NCBI GenBank assembly: GCA_000447185.1
Contig: KE647331.1
Coordinates: forward strand, 1-13,930
DNA length: 13,930 nucleotides
DNA from: Vairimorpha apis BRL 01
Lineage: Eukaryota > Microsporidia > Nosematidae
Direction of reading: 5' to 3'
Shown piece after piece: positions 1 through 8,109 of the stretch. Below the pieces are notes generated by a model. It did not search any database and had not been told where the DNA came from. It was given only the letters and a program-made list of their open reading frames with translations. Each line of letters starts with the position of its first letter. The stretch's first letter is position 1. The position numbers and the translations under genes are program-made.

Positions 1-142
1 TATTCTTAATTTATAAAATATTCTACTACTATAAAATTATAAACTCTATAAATAAAACAATTAATAATATATTCTTATACAATTAAAAAGCTCTATATAT
101 AAATATTCTTTATTAATAATATTTTCTTAACAAAAAATTTTT

Positions 143-373
143 TATTAAAATACTCTATTATTAAAATTTTATAAAACACATTCCAACAATAATTTTAATT
201 TATAAAAAATATATTAAAATATATTATTAAACTAAATATATTAAAATACTCTATTATTAAAATTTCATAAAACACATTCCAACAATAATTTTAATTTATA
301 AAAAATATATTAAAATACTCTATAAACTAAATATATTATTAAAATTTCATAAAACACATTCCAACAATAATTT
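143..373. repeat. AT-rich tandem repeat, about three copies
   Basis: A block containing the 20-mer ATAAAACACATTCCAACAAT recurs at 171, 267 and 349, spaced 96 and 82 bp apart. Unit 1 (from 143) and unit 2 (from 239) also share TATTAAAATACTCTATTATT. The third copy has a rearranged left part. The unit contains no ORF. It lies about 300 bp upstream of the Rho exchange-factor gene and I see no promoter motif in it. Positions 1-142 before it are plain A+T-rich DNA with nothing I can name. Confidence 0.85.
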
Positions 374-400
374 CTTTTACACCTATTCAAAATAAAACTA

Positions 401-541
401 TAACAATTTAAACATAACATTCAAAACAACACAAAATTAAACATACTTTATACCAATAAAAATAATTTATAACAAATTAAACATAACATTAAACACAACT
501 CTTACAAATTAAACATACTTTATACCAATAAAAAATAAACA
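401..541. repeat. Direct tandem duplication, about 70 bp unit
   Basis: Two adjacent, slightly diverged copies occupy 401-469 and 470-541. Both contain AAACATAACATT and AAACATACTTTATACCAATA; the latter motif lies at about 438 and 510, 72 bp apart. The copies differ by a 3-bp indel and scattered substitutions. This repeat is unrelated to the one at 143-373. Positions 542-675, between it and the first gene, contain no recognisable CCC motif close to the start codon. Confidence 0.8.
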
Positions 542-675
542 TATAAAAAACCCACAAACATTTTTAATTTCTCTAAACAGTTTCAAATTTCTAAAACAAA
601 TCTGACATTTTATAAAATCACGATCTTATTTTACAATAAACTAAAGTTTCACTAAAACAAATATAAAAAAAACAA

Positions 676-3308
676 ATGCCGGATAACAGAAAACGTCTCG
701 AAGCTTTAGACGAGATGTATCAGTCAGAAAGACAATACCTTAAAGATATGGTTCTATGGGATAGTGAATTTAGAAAACGAATATTGAATTTCCCGTTTTT
801 TAGTTTAAAAACTAAGTACGATATTTGCGATGCTATATTTGTTAATATGTATGAGATACGGGATTTGCATCAGAAAATTTTTAATTTGATGAAAGAGAAA
901 AATATGAAGGTAAAGGTTGCTATGGAAAAGAATGTGTATAATAATATTGAAAATGGGAATAATAGTATTAATAATGTTTATAATAGATTTGAAAGTGGTA
1001 AAGATATGTATAATAATAGTAACATAGAAAATGTTTATACTAGAGAAAATAAAGATGATAATAAAAATAATAGTAACATAGAAAATGTTAATATTAAAAA
1101 TAATACTATCAATAGTGATAATAAAGATGATAATAATAAAGATAATATTAAAGATAATATTAACAACATCATTAACAACGACGACGAATTCTGTATAGAC
1201 AAAACACAATACAACAATCCAGAAGTCTTAAAATTAGAATACGCTTCAATATTTGAAAACAAAAAATATATTTCTAGATTTATACTCAAAATACGTTGAA
1301 AGTTTACCAAAAGCCGAATTCGAGTTAGAAAGATTATGTCACTACAGTTTAGAATTTAAAAAAGGTTTACAAGAATTTCTAGTAGAACATAAAATTGAAT
1401 ATTTAGGCACAAGAAATTTCTTATACAGACCATCAACAAAATTATCAAGAGCTTCGCTCTTACTAAAAGCTATTTTAAAACACGAAACAAATCCTGAATT
1501 AAGATCAAAATATGAAAAAACTATAAATAATATAAAACTAACAACAGAAAAAATAGATCAAATATTTTCAATTTATAGTGGTCAATTTAGAATTTATAGA
1601 TTAACACAAGTTTTATTTTATAACGAAAATATTAAAAATCAACAAAGTTTAGCTTTATGTCAAAAAAATAGGGTTTTAATGAAAGAAGGTGAAGTCATTT
1701 TTAAATATGACGTAATATCATCTCCTTTATTAGTCAAAATTTATATTTTTGATAATTCTGTTATTTTTTGTAAAATTTGTCATGACCAGTTTTCGTCTCA
1801 AGAAATTTTATTTAACCCGATTTTTGCTTCACGTATTTTGGTTTTTACAGAAAATCTTGGATTTTATAATTATGAACAAGATTTGATTGACTATACGCCA
1901 CTTTTTATTTTAGATACAACTGATAATAAAGTAAGAACTATTTATTTTAGAGATGATGATACTAGATTGTTATATTATAAGATTTTTAAAACAATAATTT
2001 ATAAAAGTAAACGTCAATTAAACAGACAAATTAAATTAACTAAATTAAATTTTAATTTAAATTCTGAAATAACGGGAGCTTGTTTTTCAAATGATCCTGT
2101 TGATGAAGAAATATTTGATATGCCAAAAGATATAGAACTTTCATCTTCAGAAGAAATAGAAGATATTGATATATCAAATATTCCGTCAGATGAATTTATT
2201 TATGAGACAGCGTCAAATTTATTTAAAAAAGATGAAATTAAACGAGCTATAGAAGAATATTCGTTACAGAATAGAAATAGAATAAATAATTTTCATAGGT
2301 CAAGATTTAAATCTTTTGGAATTCAAAATGAAAGTAGTTCATCTGAAATTGAGTTTGATGATGCAGAAGAAATAAGAATTAGACGGAATTGGATTCAAAA
2401 ATATGTTTTGGTACAGAAATGTTTAATCGTATCATGTCGTACGAATTAAAAAATGAAAATATTTCTAATATTGATTATTTAAGACATCAGTATGATACGA
2501 TGATAATTTCTTCTAAAGATGGAATATATAAAATAGTAGATAACGTTCAAACTAAAATATATGACGGATTAGTTAAAAAAGTTTTATATGATGCTAAATT
2601 TGAATTACTTCTTTTTCTTTCTAAAAGTTCGTTATGTATTTCAAAATTTAATTATAAAATGAACAGGATTGAATGTAACACAATAAAAAATAATATAATC
2701 GATTTTTATTACGGAACGAATTCTAAAGGTTCATATATAGCGACTAAAAATAAAGGTAAAGGAAAATCAAGTTTAGTATTTTTGTTTAGTATAAAAAGAG
2801 AAAAAGATTTGATTTTAATTGATTTATATAGAAAACTTTATGTAGGTTTTAAAGTTTATAATATTATTTTTGGTATTGAAAATATGTTAATAGCTTGTAA
2901 TGATTTTGAAAGTGTAGATATGGTTACTCTTAGAACTGAAGAATTTCTTGAACAATATGATCCGTCTACGTCTATGATTTTAATCTTGTACCTAATTCTA
3001 AAGCGAGATCGGTTTTTAATGTAAATAAAAAAAAGTTTTTGGTTTGTTATGATTCAATTGGATTTTATATTGATAAAAAAGGAAGAATTATTAATACTAA
3101 AGTTATTTTTACTTGGGCTAGTACTCCTGTTTATTTTAAATTGTGGTTTGATCATTTAATTATTATTTCTAAAAAATGGGTTGATGTTTATGATATAAGA
3201 AATGGGTTTTTGGTATTTACTGTACAGATGAAAGGGATGAAATTTGTTAATGGTGTACATGAACCGATAGTTCATGATGAAGTGAATTTTTATAGATTGA
3301 ATATATAA
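676..3308 (+). CDS. Rho1 guanine-nucleotide exchange factor, Rom1/Rom2-like (DH-PH-CNH), reading frame broken three times
   Basis: Members of this family load GTP onto Rho1 at the cell cortex and drive the cell-wall integrity pathway. Four consecutive frame segments together encode one protein of about 877 residues. The DH domain starts at the N terminus (residues about 5-30, with RKRLEALDEMYQSERQYL) and resumes after an Asn/Asp-rich insertion. It ends near residue 297 and includes the CR3-like stretch LYRPSTKLSRASLLLKAILK. A PH-like region spans about 332-442. An acidic serine-rich linker spans 462-564 (SSSEEIEDIDIS). A CNH (citron homology) domain runs from about 573 to the end and carries the typical FLVCYDSIGFYIDKKGR. 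The ATG at 676 is the first after an in-frame TAA at 664. Frame switches fall at A6 1261-1266 (one extra base), A5 2397-2401 (one missing) and near T4 2978-2981 (one missing). The downstream pieces begin with TTG, so they are not separate genes. Yeast Rom2 is much longer, so this is a compact version. Assembly error is more likely than pseudogene. Confidence 0.85.
930..1215 (+). other. Asn/Asp/Lys-rich low-complexity insertion inside the DH domain
   Basis: Residues about 85-180 of the exchange factor are dominated by N, D, K, I and S and interrupt the DH helical bundle between its first helices and the part beginning NPEVLKLEYASIF. An 18-codon imperfect repeat is visible: NNSNIENV occurs at residues 113-120 and 131-138, encoded by near-identical DNA 54 bp apart. 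Repeat-slippage growth of AAT/GAT codons is the likely origin. The long ORFs on the opposite strand here are a by-product of this composition. Confidence 0.75.
1261..1266 (+). other. Frame break 1 of the exchange-factor gene (A6 run)
   Basis: Upstream, the conserved DH sequence is read in frame 1 up to SIFENK. Downstream, the DH sequence continues in frame 2 with NIFLDLYSKYVESLPKAEFE. Frame 1 instead runs into a TGA at 1297. One base fewer in the A6 run restores a continuous DH domain. Confidence 0.75.
2397..2401 (+). other. Frame break 2 of the exchange-factor gene (A5 run)
   Basis: Frame 2 reads RRNWIQK and then a short unconserved tail to a TAA at 2447. Frame 1 continues as ICFGTEMFNRIMSYE into the CNH domain. 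One base more in the A5 run would join them. The exact site could be a few codons further on. Confidence 0.65.
2978..2981 (+). other. Frame break 3 of the exchange-factor gene (T4 run)
   Basis: Frame 1 carries the CNH domain to EEFLEQYDPSTS. Frame 3 takes over with NLVPNSKARSVF and then FLVCYDSIGFYIDKKG. One base missing between about 2961 and 2981 explains the switch; the T4 run is the best candidate. Confidence 0.65.
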
Positions 3309-3450
3309 ATAATTTATTTTGTATAATTTTGTAGAATAGTTGGGTATTTTTAAAAATAAAAATAATTTTATGAATGTAAATAATTTATTTTGTATAATTT
3401 TGTAGAATAGTTGGGTATTTTTTGAAAATAAAATAATTTTTTATGAATGT
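3298..3450. repeat. 73-bp tandem duplication overlapping the 3' end of the exchange-factor gene
   Basis: Unit 1 (3298-3370) and unit 2 (3371-3443) both run from TGAAT, through AATAATTTATTTTGTATAAT and GTAGAATAGTTGGGTATTTT, to AATAATTTT. A partial third copy (TGAATGT) follows at 3444. Unit 1 begins in the third-last sense codon of the gene, so the stop codon TAA (3306-3308) lies inside the repeat. The copies are nearly identical, so the duplication is recent or maintained. Confidence 0.9.
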
Positions 3451-3617
3451 ATAAAAATTAAATTAAATTAATTAACGGTTAAATATTTTTATATTTTATT
3501 AATTTGGTTTTTATTAAATTTAATATAAAAGAATTTGTAATATATAAAAAAAAATATTATAATGGTTGTATATAAGATAAAATAAATGAGTTTGTTGTAA
3601 TATATAAGATAAAGTAT

Positions 3618-3900
3618 TGTGGTAAAATAACTACCACATTTTTCTATTTGTTTACATTTTAATTTATCATTTCAATTTATCGTTTAATTTAATTTTTTAA
3701 TCTATTCAGAATTTCTAGAAAAATAAAAGTATAAATTGGCTGACCCATCAGATAATATGGATAGCATGGACAGAAGGAGCAAGACAGAAAGGACTAACAA
3801 CCCCAATAAATATTTTAAACCTAAACATTTATCCTGTAAAACTACGTCTATATTAGAAAATTACTTAAGTGCTGGACTCCTTCCAGTGAGTCGCACCACA
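3618..3900 (+). mobile_element. Solo LTR of an LTR retrotransposon, 283 bp
   Basis: The element starts TGTGGT and ends ACCACA: inverted ends with the canonical TG...CA. It is bounded on both sides by the same 5 bp, AGTAT (3613-3617 and 3901-3905), a target-site duplication of the size typical of LTR-element integration. Inside, a TATA-like box TATAAAT (3730-3736) is followed by a polyadenylation-type AATAAA (3805-3810), which is the U3-R-U5 order of an LTR and sets the strand. GC content rises to about 42-45% in 3741-3800 and 3861-3920, against well under 20% around it. No primer-binding site, gag or pol follows, so this is most simply an LTR-LTR recombination product. I cannot assign Ty3/gypsy or Ty1/copia; Ty3-type elements are known in microsporidia. 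Confidence 0.85.
3869..3896 (+). other. Bulged hairpin at the 3' end of the solo LTR
   Basis: GTGC (3869-3872) pairs with GCAC (3893-3896), and GACTC (3875-3879) pairs with GAGTC (3888-3892). A two-base TG bulge interrupts the stem and the loop has 8 bases. It ends 4 bases before the LTR terminus. A second short hairpin at the left end (TGTGGTA 3618-3624 with TACCACA 3632-3638) mirrors the terminal sequence. RNA function in packaging or integration is only a guess. Confidence 0.5.
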
Positions 3901-3905
3901 AGTAT

Positions 3906-4281
3906 GTAGTGTTTGTTGGATTTAAGATAAAATAAGTTATTTTTCATTCAATATATTATATTATAATTTTTATTATTAAAGATATAATTAGCTAATATTT
4001 ATTTTACAAGACGTATTTAATTAAAATATTTAAATCATTAAAAAAAATTATTTTCTAATTAATTAAAACACATTAAAAAATAATATGTAGATGTTTGGTA
4101 TATTAAAAAATGTTATAAATTAATTTACATGGTGATATATAAATAATAATTTTGATTAATTATATTATAATTATATTAAGAAGATTATAAATCGCTTTTT
4201 ACAAGATTTTATTTTTTACATTATAAGTGAAATAAAAGTATATACTATTAGTTATTGTCAAGTTAAACAACTATATGTATA
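3906..4281. other. Intergenic A+T-rich DNA, no gene seen
   Basis: After the LTR the composition falls back to background. I find no ORF of note, no RNA gene and no clear repeat on either strand in this stretch. Confidence 0.6.
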
Positions 4282-4501
4282 TTCTTAATTAAAATTTAAA
4301 TTATAAAAGTTTAAATTATTAGATTTGAAAATTTAATTAAATTTAATATATAAATAGTTAGTTAAAATTTAATTGTCAAAGTTTAAAATTTTAGTTTTGA
4401 AAACTTAACTACATCTGATTTAAAATAGTTAATTAAAATTTTAATTGTAAAAGTTAAAATTATTAGTTTTTCAAAACTAATTAAATCTGATTTATAAATA
4501 G
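4282..4501. repeat. Degenerate tandem repeat, three units of 71-76 bp
   Basis: Units lie at 4282-4357, 4358-4428 and 4429-4501. Each opens with TT(C)(A/T)(A/G)TTAAAATTT, contains AAAGTT(T)AAA and TTAGTTTT-like segments, and closes with (A)TCTGATTTA...AATAG or a diverged form. A fourth opening (TTGATTAAA) follows at 4502. Divergence is greatest in unit 1. There are no spacers and no ORF. The flank 4520-5190 is A+T-rich DNA without anything I can name. Confidence 0.75.
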
Positions 4502-5204
4502 TTGATTAAAAAAAGAAATTTTCAATAAATTAAAGTAGAAACAAACAGAAATTAAAATATAATAACATTCAAAATTGAAAAATATAAAAATATTTTTTAA
4601 ATAGCTTTGATGCAATGATTTTATAAAAACTTATATTATTTTATAACGATTAAAAGGATGGATTTTGAAAAATATTAACCATAAATTATTTTGAGATTAT
4701 AGTATATTAATTTCATTTATTTTAAGCTTAATGATATTAATTAAAAATTTTAGAAATTTTAATGTCATAAAATATTGTTGTAGTACACTTAATTATTTTT
4801 ATTATTGTAAAATAAAATCTAAAATTTAAAGTAATATAATTAATGTTAAAGATTATTTATTTTATTATCATAGATTTATATATGTGTATAAAAATAGATT
4901 CCATTTTCAAAAAGATATGTAAATTTACAATAAACATTTATTTTTTTATTAATATTTTTAGTTGACTTTAAATTATTAAAAAAAACTTTAAAAAATTTAA
5001 TTAAAACAACATGCAGATTAAAAATTGTTTAATAAAAACTATTAAAAAAATATGTATTATCAAATTACTTTATTATTATTTATTTTAATTAAAATATTTT
5101 GTATTAAGATTTGTATTTGTTTATATTTTATGGCTTAAAATTAATTATTATTGTTTATGACATTTCAATTTTTTTGATAAAGTTTCATTTTTAAAAATTT
5201 TATA

Positions 5205-5585
5205 CATACATTAAAAACTAACAAATTTTATAAAAATTAAAATATTTTTAGATTAGTGTTCACAGCAAAAATAAATAATAATTATTTATGAAATTTTTAA
5301 ACATACATTAGAAACTAACAAATTTTTTAAAAATTAAAGTTATTCAGATTAGTGTTCACAGCAAAAATAAATATTAGTTATTTATGAAATTATTAAACAT
5401 ACATTAAAAACTAACAAATTTTTTTAAAATTAAAGTTATTAAGATTAGTGTTCACAGCAAAAATATATAATAGTAAATTATGAAATTATTAATCATATAT
5501 CAAAAATAAATATTTTTTAAAATTAATATATTTTTATATTAGTGTTTACAGCAAATATATAATAGTTATTTATGAAATTATGAAT
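5205..5585. repeat. 96-bp tandem repeat, four copies
   Basis: The best-conserved core, ATTAGTGTTCACAGCAAAA, occurs at 5252, 5348 and 5444, with a diverged form (ATTAGTGTTTACAGCAAA) at 5538. Spacings are 96, 96 and 94 bp. The left part CATACATTAAAAACTAACAA recurs at 5205, 5302 and 5398, with a diverged copy at 5494. Copies 1-3 are close and copy 4 is eroded. It lies about 400 bp beyond the 3' end of the first secreted-protein gene. Units touch each other with no variable spacers, so it is not a CRISPR array. Confidence 0.88.
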
Positions 5586-5969
5586 TTAAAAATTTCATTT
5601 TTATAATATATATTAATAATATAAACAAATTTTAAATTATACTACTACAACTTTAATTCAAATATATATTTTATTAAAACTTTAATTTACTTAAGCAAAT
5701 TGTTTTAAAATTTTTTTCTTATGATATATATTGTTTAAATGTCACAGCTTTTGTTTATACTAACTATCGTTACATTTATATGATATTTATTACAAACCTA
5801 TTCCATTTATAACATATGGTACAATTGTATATTATTTAAAGAATCTATAATTAATTTTTTTTTGCATCACATACTGTTTAAATATTCACAATTTCATTTA
5901 AATAGCATTGACACACAAATTTACATTAAATAAAATAAAACTTAATTTTAAATTTTCGTAAAAAAAAAT

Positions 5970-7246
5970 TTAATTTAATAAATAATTCCAAAATACATAT
6001 TTATATTCATCAATTATTTCACTAACATCATTTTTAATAATTGTTACAATATTTATTATAAATTTTTGAATTTTTTTACGATCTTTTAAATATTTTTTAA
6101 ATATTTCATGCTCAACAATCTCATTTGATAAAAATAAATGATCTATTTCAATATACGTAAATAAACGACATTTATATTTTTGTAAGATATCATAAATAAA
6201 AAGTTTAGCATTATTTATAGCTTTATTAAGTTCTGTTCGACTTAGATACAGAACAAGCTCATTATTTTCTAAACTTAGATTATTGAAAATTTTTAAAACT
6301 TTAAAACGTAAATTATTTTCTTTTATAAATGGCTTAATTTCTTCTTTTGTTACATAAAGGTGTTTTTTATTTTTAAAAATATTTTTTTTATATTTGATTT
6401 AAATTTATCTTTAACATTTGATTTTTCTATACAATCTTCATTTTCTTCTTTTTTAATTAATTTCAGTTTTTTTCTTGGATGTAATTCTTCTTCAATGTCA
6501 AAATTTAGATGTTTTCCTTTTTTTAATAAAGTTTCTTCTTTTTTTAAATCACACTCAATATCAGAAGTCAACATATCTTCTTCTTCATTATTTAATTTAA
6601 GATTTTCTTCTTTAATTAAACTTTCTTCTTCTCTATCTGTAGTTATAATACTTTCTTCTTTAATATTCAATTGATTATTATCTTCCTTAATTAACCAATC
6701 TTTTTCTTCTTCATAGTTTGTCAACATATTTTCTTCTTTAATGTTCAATTTACGTTTTTTATTTCCTTTAGCAGTTTCATTAAATACCATCGATTCTTTA
6801 TCCTTTCCAATTTGTAAATTTTCATGCGTTTGTCTTTTAATAGAATTCTTCTTGAAATTATAATCAAAAAAAATTAAACTAATTTTATCCAACATATCAA
6901 TTCTATTTTCTTTTAAAAATCCATCTAGTCTGTATAATATACTGGTTGCTATATTACCAAAATACAATTTCTCACAATTTTTTAATGATAATGTATCATT
7001 TTTAAAAATTTTATTTCTTAATATATTATAATGATACTTAAATGTTTCTGTTATATCTTCGTTTAATTTAAATAATGTTATATTACAAAAACTTGCATTT
7101 TCATAAGTATATACTTTTTTATTTAATAAGATCCTGTTTAAAGTAAAAGTTAAGTATTGTGATTCTTGATTTGATTCTGAAGAATCTGATTCTGTTTCTG
7201 ATGGAATGTTAGTACAAAAATTTAAAATTATATAAAATATTACCAT
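5970..7246 (-). CDS. Predicted secreted, charged protein of a local paralogous family (copy 1), one frame break
   Basis: I do not recognise the family. The first frame (7246 down to 6350) gives 298 residues. The protein then continues in another frame to a TAA at 5970-5972, about 425 residues in all. The N terminus is a short hydrophobic leader (VIFYIILNFC), followed by an acidic serine stretch (ETESDSSESNQES) and a region containing LTFTLNRILLNKK and KNCEKLYF. Next come a basic KKRKLNIK (163-170), three or four imperfect 25-29-residue K/E-rich repeats starting LNIKEEN (167), LNIKEES (193), LNNEEED (218) and LNFDIEE (247), and a second basic patch PRKKLKLIKK. The C-terminal part (FIYDILQKY, FLSNEIVEHEIFKKY, VSEIIDEYKYVF) matches the end of copy 2, which proves that it belongs. 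The break lies between 6352 and about 6398, most likely in the T8 run at 6382-6389. The ATG fits the promoter spacing shared with copy 2. An exported role is inferred. Confidence 0.75.
6382..6389 (-). other. Frame break in secreted-protein gene copy 1 (T8 run on + strand)
   Basis: Read on the minus strand, the first frame passes SNIKKIFLKIKNTFM to a TAA at 6350. The other frame, closed by a stop just before about 6398, is open from there and gives HLYVTKEEIKPF and the conserved C terminus. One missing A restores continuity. The T5/T6 runs at 6363-6374 are alternative sites. Confidence 0.6.
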
Positions 7247-7272
7247 GGGTTTTTAGTTTAGTCTCTTTTATA
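7247..7272 (-). promoter_or_regulatory. TATA-CCC-ATG core promoter of copy 1
   Basis: Read on the minus strand, TATAAAAGAGACTAAACTAA leads through AAAACCC directly into the ATG at 7246. The TATAAAA lies at 7272-7266, 20-26 bases before the start, and CCC abuts it. The same layout stands before copy 2. CCC-like motifs and TATA-like boxes just upstream of start codons are described for microsporidian genes. Confidence 0.65.
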
Positions 7273-7710
7273 TATTTTTTAATAATTATTTAAAGTAGTT
7301 TTTGATTTATATTTATTTTTAAAAAATGTTGTATTGAATGATAAATAAATATATTTAAACTTTTTTTGTTTATTTAAAATTTTTTAATTAATTTCAAATT
7401 TTAAAAAAATAAATTTAACATAATAAATTAATTTATTTTAAGAATCTAAATATTACTAAAATAATCTTTAATTTATATTTTACTATGCTTTAAATTGTTT
7501 AATTAATCTTATTTTGATAATAAATCTTTATTATTGATAAAATATGATATGAAATTCCATTTTAATATTTTTAAAATTTTTTTTAACTTATGACATGATA
7601 ATCAATTTATTTTGGAAAAAAATTTAAATATATTAATTTTAATTGTTTTAAAGATATTTTTTATTTTATAAATAAATAATTTAAAAAAAACAAAAAATTA
7701 AACTCAAAAT

Positions 7711-7749
7711 ATGTCAATATTAATTAAAATATATGATTTTTTTAAATTG
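7711..7749. repeat. Conserved upstream block, copy 1
   Basis: ATGTCAATATTAATTAAAAT followed by an ATATGATTTTTT-like tail is almost identical to 12947-12983. It lies 465 bp upstream of the copy 1 ATG, while its partner lies 453 bp upstream of copy 2. Between these blocks and the genes, similarity is much weaker. Read on the plus strand it begins a very short ORF (MSILIKIYDF), which is also present in the partner and quickly stops in both. Confidence 0.7.
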
Positions 7750-7825
7750 TAATGAAAATAATTAATAGTGGATAAAATTTTTGTTTACGAAACATATTAG
7801 TTATATTATAAACAAACTCAAATAT

Positions 7826-7993
7826 TTATTTAGGGTATATTTGTACTATATGTATTTGTATATTATCACAATTAAAATTAAGTTTATTTTTGTACACAAT
7901 TTGTTTCTCCAATTCCTTCTCCGTAGCCATCTGTTCTTCATCTGTAATTTGTTCGCCTCTGCGAGCTTCCATAGAGAGACTTTCTAAAGTCAT
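7826..7993 (-). CDS. Small hypothetical ORF, 55 codons, GC-rich 5' half
   Basis: Reads from ATG at 7993 to TAA at 7826-7828. Its first 33 codons (MTLESLSMEARRGEQITDEE, then QMATEKELEKQ) are charged and helix-like. They sit on DNA of about 40-45% GC, far above the surroundings. The remaining 22 codons fall back to background composition, so this may be the surviving start of a longer lost gene, an exon, or part of a transposon. A possible spliced version exists: GTAATA at about 8073 as donor, TACTAA at about 8002 as branch site and TTAG at 7986-7983 as acceptor. These would join an upstream MKND to ESLSMEARRG in frame. That is plausible but unproven. A 13-bp direct repeat, TATTATAAACAAA, flanks the ORF (7804-7816, 8019-8031). 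I do not recognise the product. Confidence 0.4.
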   Translation of the reverse strand: MTLESLSMEARRGEQITDEEQMATEKELEKQIVYKNKLNFNCDNIQIHIVQIYPK

Positions 7994-8109
7994 TTTTAGT
8001 ACTCTGAGTTGTATATATTATTATAAACAAAAGAATTATTCATATATAATAAATAAACATTCTTGTATTACCATCATTTTTCATTGTTTTACAAAAATTT
8101 AAATAATTT

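Noticed and set aside
805..1310. Minus-strand ORFs opposite the first gene
   Set aside because: They are hydrophobic, low-complexity shadows of the AAT/GAT-rich insertion and lack any domain.
1253..3308. Treating the three downstream frame pieces of the exchange factor as separate genes
   Set aside because: Each begins only at a TTG near a frame break, and together they continue one DH-PH-CNH protein in correct domain order.
3739..3755. CTGATGG on the minus strand, resembling a hammerhead ribozyme core
   Set aside because: The core differs from CTGATGA, and no GAAA box or matching stems follow at the needed spacing.
3757..3909. 50-codon plus-strand ORF starting MDSMDRRSKTERTN with high GC
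   Set aside because: It lies almost wholly inside an element with LTR ends and target-site duplication, and its stop falls just beyond the right LTR end. The composition belongs to the LTR, not to a host gene.
5205..5585. CRISPR-like array
   Set aside because: Units are contiguous with no unique spacers, far longer than CRISPR repeats, and the setting is eukaryotic.
6360..6674. Plus-strand ORF rich in S and F
   Set aside because: Antisense shadow of the K/E-rich part of secreted-protein copy 1; the paralogue alignment supports the minus strand.
7711..7752. Short plus-strand ORF MSILIKIYDF shared by both upstream blocks
   Set aside because: It stops within 11-13 codons in both copies. Shared DNA ancestry explains the match; no protein can be claimed.
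7781..8102. Two overlapping plus-strand ORFs of 68 and 70 codons
   Set aside because: Both are antisense to the charged minus-strand mini-ORF and read as cysteine/phenylalanine-rich noise there; neither has a credible start context.
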